A DNA stretch of 25,164 bases from contig CAYUUW010000016.1 of assembly GCA_964448005.1 (NCBI GenBank), positions 1-25,164 on the forward strand. The letters are read 5' to 3'. Source of the DNA: CAYUUW01 sp964448005 (GTDB lineage: Bacteria > Patescibacteriota > Gracilibacteria > UM-FILTER-43-11). The notes under the pieces were generated by a model. That model had not been told where the DNA came from. It saw only the letters and a list, made by a program, of their open reading frames with translations, and made no database searches. This document shows, one piece after another, positions 1-5,185 of the stretch (position 1 is the first letter of the stretch; every line of letters begins with the position of its first letter). A program made the position numbers and the translations under genes.

Positions 1-2
1 AC

Positions 3-47
3 GAAGCCTTTGCGGAGCAGTTAAGAATTATGCGTTTCACGCTTTAA
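3..47 (+). CDS. possible 3' tail of a gene entering from the left edge
   Basis: Reading from base 3 gives 14 codons ending EQLRIMRFTL and a TAA stop at 45-47. The tail would converge on recJ, whose stop lies 10 bases further on. It is too short to identify. The only support is an open frame to the edge and the protein-like composition, so it may be chance. Confidence 0.22.
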   Translation, partial: EAFAEQLRIMRFTL

Positions 48-56
48 AGTGCGAAA

Positions 57-1727
57 TCACTCCGCCACCCGCATGTCCACCACCCGCAGCTGAAGATTCT
101 TGCGGCGCTGCCATTCGTTGACCTCCAAGTGGAAGGCGATGTCGTAGGCCTTGTCCCGATCGATGCGGTGCCTGTGCTCGCCAAAGCGGAAGGCGATGGC
201 AGAAAGCTGGCGAGAGCCCGCCAAAAGGGGCAGCTGCAAATGCGCCCCGTCCTGCCCCACCGGCTTGATCTCCAGAATGCGCGCGCCGCGCAGCATCAGC
301 AGCGGCTGAAGATTGCCGTAGCCGAAGGGCTCCAGGGCGTCCAGCTGGGAATGCAGGCGCAGGCTCAGGTGCTCGGGAAGCACGGCCGCATCGATCTTCA
401 GCTGGCCCGCGAAGCGCTCCGGATCGATATAGGCCGGAGCCGCCGCCTCGATGCGCTTCTTCAGCTCGTTCAGGTTCGCCTTCGGCAAGGTGAAGCCGCC
501 CGCCTCCGCATGGCCGCCCATGGCCGTGAAGAGCTCCAAGGCATGGTCGCGCAGGAACTGGGTGATGTCGAATCCGTTCAGGCTGCGGCAGGAGGCCACC
601 AAGTGGTCCCCCTTCTCGCGCATCGTAATGGCCGGGCGCCCGCAGGATTCCACCAGATGGCTGGCGATCAGCCCCAGCACCCCGGCGGGCCAGCCGGAAT
701 CGTGGACAACAATGACCCGATGAAGGGCCCCGGAATGGCGGACTTTCCCTTTCGCTTCAGCCGAGAAGCGCTCCACCATCTCGCGCCGCTCGAAATTGAG
801 GCGCCCCAGGGTTTCGGCTTTTTGCGGATCGCCCAAAAGCAGCTCCAGCGCATGCTGAGGAGTGTCCAGCCGGCCGGCGGCGTTCAGCCGGGGGGCAATG
901 GTGAAGCCGATCGTCTGGCTGGTGATGGGCTTCCCGGCGGCGCCCGCCGATTCGAGCAAGGCCCGCAGGCCCGGGTGATGCGCATGCTGCAGGCTATTGA
1001 GCCCATGGCGCAGCATCAGGCGGTTCTCGCCCAGCAGAGGCATGCAATCGGCCACCAGGCCCAGGGCGGCCAGTCCCAGATAGCGGTAAAGCGCCTCGCT
1101 GAGAGCCTTGGGGGCCAAATAGTGCGGCGCCAGGGCGGCCACCAGCTTCCAGGCCACGGCGGAGCCGCTCAGGTGGGGGTTGGGATAGCCCGAATCGGGA
1201 AGCTTGGGATTCAGCACCGCCAAGGCCGGCGGCAGCGTTTTGGGGACGGAATGATGGTCGGTCACGATCACCTCCATGCCCAGCTGGTTGGCCAAGGCGA
1301 TCTCGCTCAGCGAAGAGGTGCCGCAATCGACCGTGATGAGCAGGCGGACGCCCGATTCGGCGAAGCGCCGCATGAAGTAGTCCTTGGGCCCGTAGCCGTC
1401 GTTTTCGCGGTGGGGCAAGGTGGAATGGGCATCCGCCCCCACCGAGCGGAAGAAGTCGATCAGAATGGCCGTGCCGCTGACCCCATCCACATCGTAGTCG
1501 CCGAACACCATGATTTTCTCTTTCTGGTCGATCGCCCGTCGGATCCGCTCGACCGCTCGGGGCATGGCCTTGAAGAGAAGAGGATCGTGCAGGCCGGCGA
1601 TGGAATCGTCGAAAAAGGCCCTGCGCGAGGATTCGTCCGCCAAATTGCGGCTGGCCAACAGCGTCTCGATCAGGTCCTTTGCCTCATTTTGATCGCCAAT
1701 TTCCCATTTCTTTCCCAAAAAGCTCAT
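57..1727 (-). CDS. recJ: single-stranded-DNA-specific 5'-3' exonuclease RecJ
   Basis: RecJ degrades single-stranded DNA 5' to 3' in recombination and mismatch or base-excision repair, using two metal ions. The 556-residue product has the DHH-family order. Motif I is GDYDVDG at residues 76-82, with Asp77, Asp79 and Asp81. Motif II contains ITVDCG with Asp134. Motif III is TDHH at 156-159. The DHHA1 domain follows, with GGHAEAGG near residue 405, and then a C-terminal OB-like region. The length is normal for bacterial RecJ, so the protein looks complete. The ATG at 1727 begins MSFLGKKWEI, a usual RecJ-like opening. No clear Shine-Dalgarno sequence precedes it. A promoter-like pair lies at 1754-1782. 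A decayed queA end lies beyond the start on the opposite strand. Confidence 0.97.
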   Translation of the reverse strand: MSFLGKKWEIGDQNEAKDLIETLLASRNLADESSRRAFFDDSIAGLHDPLLFKAMPRAVERIRRAIDQKEKIMVFGDYDVDGVSGTAILIDFFRSVGADAHSTLPHRENDGYGPKDYFMRRFAESGVRLLITVDCGTSSLSEIALANQLGMEVIVTDHHSVPKTLPPALAVLNPKLPDSGYPNPHLSGSAVAWKLVAALAPHYLAPKALSEALYRYLGLAALGLVADCMPLLGENRLMLRHGLNSLQHAHHPGLRALLESAGAAGKPITSQTIGFTIAPRLNAAGRLDTPQHALELLLGDPQKAETLGRLNFERREMVERFSAEAKGKVRHSGALHRVIVVHDSGWPAGVLGLIASHLVESCGRPAITMREKGDHLVASCRSLNGFDITQFLRDHALELFTAMGGHAEAGGFTLPKANLNELKKRIEAAAPAYIDPERFAGQLKIDAAVLPEHLSLRLHSQLDALEPFGYGNLQPLLMLRGARILEIKPVGQDGAHLQLPLLAGSRQLSAIAFRFGEHRHRIDRDKAYDIAFHLEVNEWQRRKNLQLRVVDMRVAE

Positions 1728-1753
1728 CTGTTTCGTGTTTAGTGCTAGGGTCC

Positions 1754-1782
1754 ACCTTAGCGGGAGGAGGGAGTTTTGGCAA
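1754..1782 (-). promoter_or_regulatory. candidate recJ promoter
   Basis: Read on the minus strand, TTGCCA (1782-1777) is followed after 17 bases by TAAGGT (1759-1754), about 27 bases before the recJ ATG. The -35 box is good and the -10 box is weak, with 3 of 6 matches. The spacing supports the call but it is not proven. Confidence 0.35.
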
Positions 1783-1820
1783 ACAGAACCCTGAAAGTGG
1801 ACAGGCAGGAATTTTGGAGC

Positions 1821-2052
1821 GGTCTCATGAATAGGGCCATTTTCAGGCGAAAAGCACCCTGCTGATGCTGGCGAGCAGCTTTGCGGATCCTTCTTATTCC
1901 GGCGGTCGCTCAGAGCCCGAGCTTGTCGAAGGCGAAGAGCCTCCTCTCCAATCGCAATTAAGCGGCCGGGAGCTGGCTTAAAGGCCTACCCGGAGGCGAT
2001 CGACAAGGAATATCGCTTCTTCAGCTTCGGCGATGCGATGCTGATCGAATGA
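1821..2052 (+). pseudogene. queA: decayed 3' end of queA (S-adenosylmethionine:tRNA ribosyltransferase-isomerase)
   Basis: QueA makes epoxyqueuosine in tRNA from preQ1 and S-adenosylmethionine. Its C-terminus normally reads GL-TNFHLPKSTLLMLVSAFAG, a few residues, AYREAI, then YRFFSFGDAMLI. Here the same order appears in pieces across frames. GLMN is at 1821-1832. HFQAKSTLLMLASSFAD is at 1838-1888 in another frame. GREL followed by KAYPEAIDKEYRFFSFGDAMLIE and TGA ends at 2052 in a third arrangement. At least two frame changes and about 75 extra bases separate the parts. No upstream queA sequence is visible; recJ reads away from this point on the other strand. It is therefore a non-functional remnant. 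A functional queA may exist elsewhere in the genome. Confidence 0.68.
1889..1962 (+). repeat. short repeat-like insert within the queA remnant
   Basis: About 75 bases separate the parts of the remnant that would normally be contiguous (SSFAD and GRELALKAY). The insert contains a CTCAGAGCCCGAGCTTGTCGAAGG-type stretch at roughly 1910-1933. This resembles the dispersed intergenic repeats with a GAGCTTGTCGAAG core seen in many bacterial genomes. No second copy is visible in this window, so the repeat nature is an inference. The boundaries are approximate. Confidence 0.4.
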
Positions 2053-2089
2053 AGTGCTGAGAGGACACTCAAATGCCCCCCTGCTTGTC

Positions 2090-2109
2090 ATTCCCGTGGA
2101 AACGGGAAT
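2090..2109. repeat. dRS3-like inverted repeat (ATTCCC-N8-GGGAAT)
   Basis: A 20-base element has perfect 6-base inverted ends, ATTCCC and GGGAAT, around 8 bases. It is embedded in the longer frequent context GTC...CCAG. The form matches the Neisseria dRS3 consensus and similar dispersed palindromes in other bacteria. Only one copy is in the window. Confidence 0.55.
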
Positions 2110-2134
2110 CCAGGCCAAATCCGGCAAAGGAGGG

Positions 2135-2163
2135 TTGACAGAGTATGAGTTTAAGTCTATTTT
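2135..2163 (+). promoter_or_regulatory. sigma-70-type promoter of the small-gene cassette
   Basis: A perfect TTGACA (2135-2140) is followed after 17 bases by TATTTT (2158-2163). Transcription would start near 2170, just before a hairpin. Confidence 0.6.
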
Positions 2164-2170
2164 GTTTTAC

Positions 2171-2206
2171 TCCGCAATCCTGCGGAGCCACAAACCACAG
2201 GAGGCA
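2171..2206 (+). promoter_or_regulatory. 5'-end hairpin and Shine-Dalgarno site deciding the start at 2211
   Basis: TCCGCA (2171-2176) pairs with TGCGGA (2181-2186) around a 4-base loop and would sit at the very 5' end of the predicted transcript. AGGAGG (2199-2204) lies 6 bases before the ATG at 2211, one of the few strong ribosome-binding sites in the window. It selects this ATG over the upstream in-frame start at 2145, which falls inside the promoter. Confidence 0.5.
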
Positions 2207-2210
2207 AAAC

Positions 2211-2738
2211 ATGCCACGACGCAATTGGGCAGCGATCTGTCAGATCCAAGACAACCGTTTCCGGACCGACGTGTCCCTGGCGACCGATCCGTACGTCCTC
2301 GATGGGTTCGTCCGAGGATTCCCCGAACTGTTCTTCACGGACAAGGAAGACGAAGGCCCGCTCCGCGTGCCGCTCTCGGCCCTGATGGAGGCGGCGTATG
2401 AGTTTTCCAGTGCGGAATATCCAGACGAACCAGAGCATTGGGAAGTGGATAGGCACTTCGGGCTCATATTCGCAGGAAACATAGGGGCGCATCTGGACAT
2501 CCCCATCGCGCACAGCTTCGGAGAAGAATACGATGATGTGCCCCCCTCAATCTCGGAGGGGCTGAAAGGCCAAAGCGCCCAAGCCGGCATGACCGTGAGG
2601 TACTTGGGGGAGCTCTACATCGTGACGGACATCACCTTCGCAGAAGGGTATCCGAAAATCGGCGAAACATTCAAAGAAGTGCCGGCAGTGGATCGAGTCA
2701 AGCTGGCCCTGGCCGAATTCGTCGCGCTGGACAAATAG
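2211..2738 (+). CDS. hypothetical protein, 175 residues, in a self-contained cassette
   Basis: I do not recognise the family. The protein is soluble, acidic and has no signal peptide or membrane segment. It begins MPRRNWAAICQIQDNRF and is rich in aromatic and acidic residues. A proline-containing acidic middle (PDEPEHWEVD) and a C-terminal half with TVRYLGELYIVTDI look like a small mixed alpha/beta fold. The start at 2211 is fixed by the strong Shine-Dalgarno sequence and by the promoter covering the longer alternative. The gene has its own promoter (2135-2163) and a strong terminator (2768-2810), so it is transcribed alone. Those signals are stronger than those of the neighbours, which fits independent acquisition, but this is inference. 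Confidence 0.75.
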   Translation: MPRRNWAAICQIQDNRFRTDVSLATDPYVLDGFVRGFPELFFTDKEDEGPLRVPLSALMEAAYEFSSAEYPDEPEHWEVDRHFGLIFAGNIGAHLDIPIAHSFGEEYDDVPPSISEGLKGQSAQAGMTVRYLGELYIVTDITFAEGYPKIGETFKEVPAVDRVKLALAEFVALDK

Positions 2739-2767
2739 ACGCTGCCGAGGCGTGGCCTCCTGATCCG

Positions 2768-2810
2768 CCAGGCGCTCCGATGTTCATCGGAGCGCCTGGC
2801 TTTATTTTTT
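2768..2810 (+). terminator. strong rho-independent terminator
   Basis: A perfect 14-base-pair stem (2768-2781 with 2786-2799) closes a GTTC loop and is followed by CTTTATTTTTT. It ends transcription of the 2211-2738 gene. Confidence 0.9.
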
Positions 2811-2879
2811 GCGCAAAAACCCTGACCGGGCCATCAGCTTCGGAGAGACGATGCCGATCGAAATCCGATAAGGAGCCGC

Positions 2880-3371
2880 TCACGCTCCAGCCATTTGCTG
2901 CTCGTATTCCTCAAAGCTCCCCAACCCCATGCTTTTGCGGCGCAGCTCGAGGTTTTCTGGCTCCAGGATAGGGTGGGGCCGATCTCCGCGGAACTGGGTC
3001 CCGTAAGGCTGGGGCCTGTTCTCCGATACGGCGATCCGGTCTTCCAAATAGGCGATATTCCCCCTGTCCACCTCGCCCTCTGGCTCGGATTTCATGCGCT
3101 CCAGGCAATCTTTCTGGAAAGCCAGGTCGTGGTCGGCATGCTGCGCCAGCAGCCAGGCCCAGCGAGAGGCCTTTGCCCCCACCTTTGAAACGGAGGGCCA
3201 GCCGATCTGAGCTATTATTTCCGAGAGCCTCAAAGCGTGGCGACGGTCTAGGTCCGGATCCCATGCGGAGGACTGCCGATCTTTCAGATAGCCATTGCGC
3301 ATCCGCTGGTCGGCTCGAGCCATCGCCGCAAGCTCCTTGGCCAGAGCGGGAAACAGGATGGACTTAGGCAT
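2880..3371 (-). CDS. DUF6624-family protein of unknown function
   Basis: The product of about 163 residues carries the pattern I associate with DUF6624. WAWLLAQHADHDLAFQKDCLERMK is followed by a linker and GNIAYLEDRIAVSENRPQPYGTQF. The protein is soluble, without signal or membrane segments, and its biochemical role is unknown. The ATG at 3371 is preferred because AAGGAA sits about 7 bases upstream. A longer in-frame start at 3413 would overlap the hepT end by 14 bases and has no such site. The gene lies directly downstream of mntA-hepT on the same strand, 28 bases past the hepT stop, so it is probably cotranscribed with that toxin-antitoxin pair. A role in the system is possible but unsupported. 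Confidence 0.7.
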   Translation of the reverse strand: MPKSILFPALAKELAAMARADQRMRNGYLKDRQSSAWDPDLDRRHALRLSEIIAQIGWPSVSKVGAKASRWAWLLAQHADHDLAFQKDCLERMKSEPEGEVDRGNIAYLEDRIAVSENRPQPYGTQFRGDRPHPILEPENLELRRKSMGLGSFEEYEQQMAGA

Positions 3372-3399
3372 GGGCAATTCCTTATTGATTTTCTCACCA

Positions 3400-3822
3400 T
3401 CAACGCTCTTCAATGGCTCCTTTGACTATCTGCAGAAAAGCCTCGATGTCCACCAGCCTTTCCTTCAGCACCTGGCAAAGCACGCCGTAATTGATTTGGG
3501 CGTAGTCGTGAGCGATGATATTGCGAAAGCCAGCCATCTTGATCAGCTCCCGCATCAAAGGCTCAGCCAAAAGGCCGTCTTCCTGAAGAATACGGAAAGA
3601 ATCAGCCAACGTCGCCGGCTTGCGCAGGCTTTTGTAGCTGATCAAAGCCTCAGCCAGATCGATCGTCGCCTGGATCGCCAGGTAAAGATAGCGCTCCACC
3701 GCGCCTCGCCTATCCACATCCATTTCGATCTCCTCCTGGGAAAAGCCCTGATAGCCTCTGAGCACGCCCAAGTACTTCCGCACCTGGCTGACCTTGTTTT
3801 CCAGAACGCCAAGACTGGTCAT
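3400..3822 (-). CDS. hepT: HepT-like HEPN-domain toxin (type VII toxin-antitoxin)
   Basis: The 140-residue all-helical protein contains the HEPN RNase signature RX4HXY as RNIIAHDY, with Arg100, His105 and Tyr107. HepT toxins are dimeric ribonucleases. Their partner MntA silences them by transferring AMP to the motif tyrosine. The MntA-like gene lies immediately upstream, its stop 10 bases before this ATG, which is the classic order. The length and helical start (VLENKVSQVRKYLGVL) match full-length members. No Shine-Dalgarno sequence precedes the start, so translation is probably coupled to the antitoxin. All motif residues are present, so the toxin looks active. Confidence 0.9.
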   Translation of the reverse strand: MTSLGVLENKVSQVRKYLGVLRGYQGFSQEEIEMDVDRRGAVERYLYLAIQATIDLAEALISYKSLRKPATLADSFRILQEDGLLAEPLMRELIKMAGFRNIIAHDYAQINYGVLCQVLKERLVDIEAFLQIVKGAIEER

Positions 3823-3832
3823 AACAAGAGGA

Positions 3833-4225
3833 TTAGGAAAGCGTCAGCTGATGCCGCCTCATGAATTCGCGGTAGTCAAAATACCGATTCAGGATCTTGG
3901 GCTCCACCAGAATGCGGTAAGGCTCCTGCTGGTAGAAGAGCCTGCCGTTGGCAATGATCTGGTACTCCAATTCTGGCGCATCCAGGCTGCTCAGCATCAC
4001 TACATCGATCTGATCGGTCTTCAGCAGCTGGGAAATCTCATCCATCAACGCCAAACGAAGGCCAAAAACCTTCGCCTCATCGGGCTCATCCGCATAGAAG
4101 GCGAAATCATAATCGCTCAAAGGCCCAGCCTTTCCTTCAGCCCGGGAGCCAAAGAAATAGCCCAGCTTCACGCTAGGATAGGCTATCAAAAGCTGGGCGA
4201 TGGGGTCAAGGAAGGATGAATTCAT
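3833..4225 (-). CDS. mntA: MntA-like minimal nucleotidyltransferase antitoxin
   Basis: MntA proteins AMPylate the HepT toxin. The protein has the exact GSX10DXD signature: Gly26-Ser27, then SDYDF with Asp38 and Asp40, within YFFGSRAEGKAGPLSDYDF. It then shows IDVVMLSSLDAPELEYQIIANGRLFYQ, the usual C-terminal strand and helix of the family. The ATG at 4225 is preferred for a GGGAGG about 13 bases upstream, though that spacing is long. The in-frame ATG at 4246 adds seven residues and cannot be excluded. It starts 48 bases (27 for the longer form) after the cobO stop on the same strand, so it may be read from the cobO transcript. Confidence 0.9.
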   Translation of the reverse strand: MNSSFLDPIAQLLIAYPSVKLGYFFGSRAEGKAGPLSDYDFAFYADEPDEAKVFGLRLALMDEISQLLKTDQIDVVMLSSLDAPELEYQIIANGRLFYQQEPYRILVEPKILNRYFDYREFMRRHQLTLS

Positions 4226-4273
4226 GTCATTTAGGATCCCTCCCATTATCTCACGAACCGCAAAACCATTCCA

Positions 4274-4798
4274 TCAGTAATCAACCCCCTTGATCGCCTC
4301 CTGCCCTTGGCGGAAGTAGTGCTTCACCTCGGCCACCTCCGAGACCAAGTCGGCCTTTTCGCGCAGCCAATCCGGGGCATTGCGCCCCGTCAGCAGCAGG
4401 TGGGTCTCGGGCGGGCGGGCTTCAAGCAGCTTTTCGACGGAGGCCTGAGCCAGCAGGCCCAGGTTGAGGCAGTTGATCAGCTCGTCGCAGACCAGCAGGA
4501 AGCAGCCTTCGGCCATCAGCTCCAAAGCCTTTTGCAGCCCTCGTTCCGCCTCCTGCGCATCCTGGGGCGTGTTGAGGAAGCGGAAGGTCTTGGCCGCCTC
4601 ATCGAAGCGAGGCAAGCCGAAGCGGTGGACCTGGAGGGAGGGACTCATGGACTGCAGAAGAGAATGTTCGCCGTAATGCGCGCCGCCCTTGTCGAAGAAC
4701 AGCACCGCAGTGGGATTTCCCCATCCCGCCGAACGGACCGCCGTGCCGAGGGCGCTTGTCGTTTTGCCTTTGCCGTTTCCAGTGATGATCAGGAGCAT
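4274..4798 (-). CDS. cobO: cob(I)yrinic acid a,c-diamide adenosyltransferase (CobA/CobO family)
   Basis: This enzyme uses ATP to attach the 5'-deoxyadenosyl group to the cobalt of corrinoids, giving the coenzyme form of B12. The 174-residue product opens with a P-loop, TGNGKGKTTSA, at residues 6-16. It has the acidic Walker-B-like LVCDELINCLNLGLL near residue 105 and HLLLTGRNAPDWL near 133. It ends in AEVKHYFRQGQEAIKGVDY, matching the family end in G(I/V)(D/E)Y. It lacks the longer N-terminal extension of some CobO proteins. It is divergent from the adenosylcobalamin-dependent reductase nrdJ, so the cofactor maker and user are neighbours. No cobalamin synthesis genes are present, so salvage is likely (inference). 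Confidence 0.93.
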   Translation of the reverse strand: MLLIITGNGKGKTTSALGTAVRSAGWGNPTAVLFFDKGGAHYGEHSLLQSMSPSLQVHRFGLPRFDEAAKTFRFLNTPQDAQEAERGLQKALELMAEGCFLLVCDELINCLNLGLLAQASVEKLLEARPPETHLLLTGRNAPDWLREKADLVSEVAEVKHYFRQGQEAIKGVDY

Positions 4799-4954
4799 GC
4801 TTGGTGGGGTATTGTAGGGATAAAAAGAGGGTCAAAAGGAGAACGCTTGGGGCCGGGCGCCGAAGGCCCAAAAATGAAATAAAATCCTGGCCCGGCAAGG
4901 GGCGGGGCGGGGCCGCTAGGAATGAGGCGTTTCGAAATTCCTGAAAACAGTCAA

Positions 4955-4970
4955 ATACAATATATTGTGT
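4955..4970 (+). promoter_or_regulatory. NrdR box 1 upstream of nrdJ
   Basis: The 16 bases match the NrdR operator ACACAATATATTGTGT at 15 positions. NrdR is the ATP/dATP-sensing repressor of bacterial ribonucleotide reductase genes. The second box begins 32 bases downstream. Confidence 0.85.
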
Positions 4971-4993
4971 GTCGTGAATGATATTTATACAAG
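4965..4993 (+). promoter_or_regulatory. candidate nrdJ promoter embedded in the NrdR boxes
   Basis: TTGTGT (4965-4970) and TACAAG (4988-4993) are 17 bases apart. The -35 lies in box 1 and the -10 in box 2, so bound NrdR would block RNA polymerase. The hexamers are only moderate matches. A competing pair lies at 5021-5049. Confidence 0.4.
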
Positions 4994-5002
4994 ATATGGT
5001 GG
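4987..5002 (+). promoter_or_regulatory. NrdR box 2 upstream of nrdJ
   Basis: This 16-base site matches the same operator at 12 of 16 positions. Its start lies 32 bases from that of box 1, three helical turns, the usual spacing for NrdR pairs. Confidence 0.75.
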
Positions 5003-5020
5003 ATCGTCAATGGATTTTGG

Positions 5021-5049
5021 TTGACGCAGGAGGGGGCTTTTCATAGAGT
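5021..5049 (+). promoter_or_regulatory. alternative nrdJ promoter
   Basis: TTGACG (5021-5026), a 17-base spacer and TAGAGT (5044-5049) form a better hexamer match than the pair inside the NrdR boxes. Transcription would start near 5056, at the foot of the leader stem. Confidence 0.4.
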
Positions 5050-5057
5050 TGGCCCGT

Positions 5058-5149
5058 GCGCTTCCGCCCCCTCGAGAAAGAGGAAAACTTCTTCTTTTCG
5101 GACCCTCGTTTTTGATTTCCTCAAGAAAGCGAGGCTGGTCCGGAAGCGC
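5058..5149 (+). ncRNA. structured 5' leader of nrdJ (possible cis-regulatory RNA)
   Basis: GCGCTTCCG (5058-5066) is exactly complementary to CGGAAGCGC (5141-5149), giving a 9-base-pair closing stem. Inside it CCTC/GAGG (5070-5073 with 5080-5083) and CCTCG/CGAGG (5104-5108 with 5130-5134) can form two further hairpins, so a multibranch junction is possible. The structure ends 36 bases before the nrdJ ATG. I see no B12-box motif and do not call it a cobalamin riboswitch. Confidence 0.35.
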
Positions 5150-5185
5150 CAAGAATACCACCCCTATTTTCATAACTTCGATACG

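Noticed and set aside
129..1742. 537-codon plus-strand ORF opposite recJ
   Set aside because: It is the reverse frame of recJ, rich in Gln, Gly and Arg with no domain. recJ motifs are clear on the minus strand.
2832..2873. Peptide AISFGETMPIEIR on the plus strand, reminiscent of the QueA C-terminus
   Set aside because: The match is short and no other QueA segment lies before it; probably chance.
5003..5185. Cobalamin riboswitch upstream of nrdJ
   Set aside because: No B12-box-like conserved sequence was seen; only generic pairing supports a structure.
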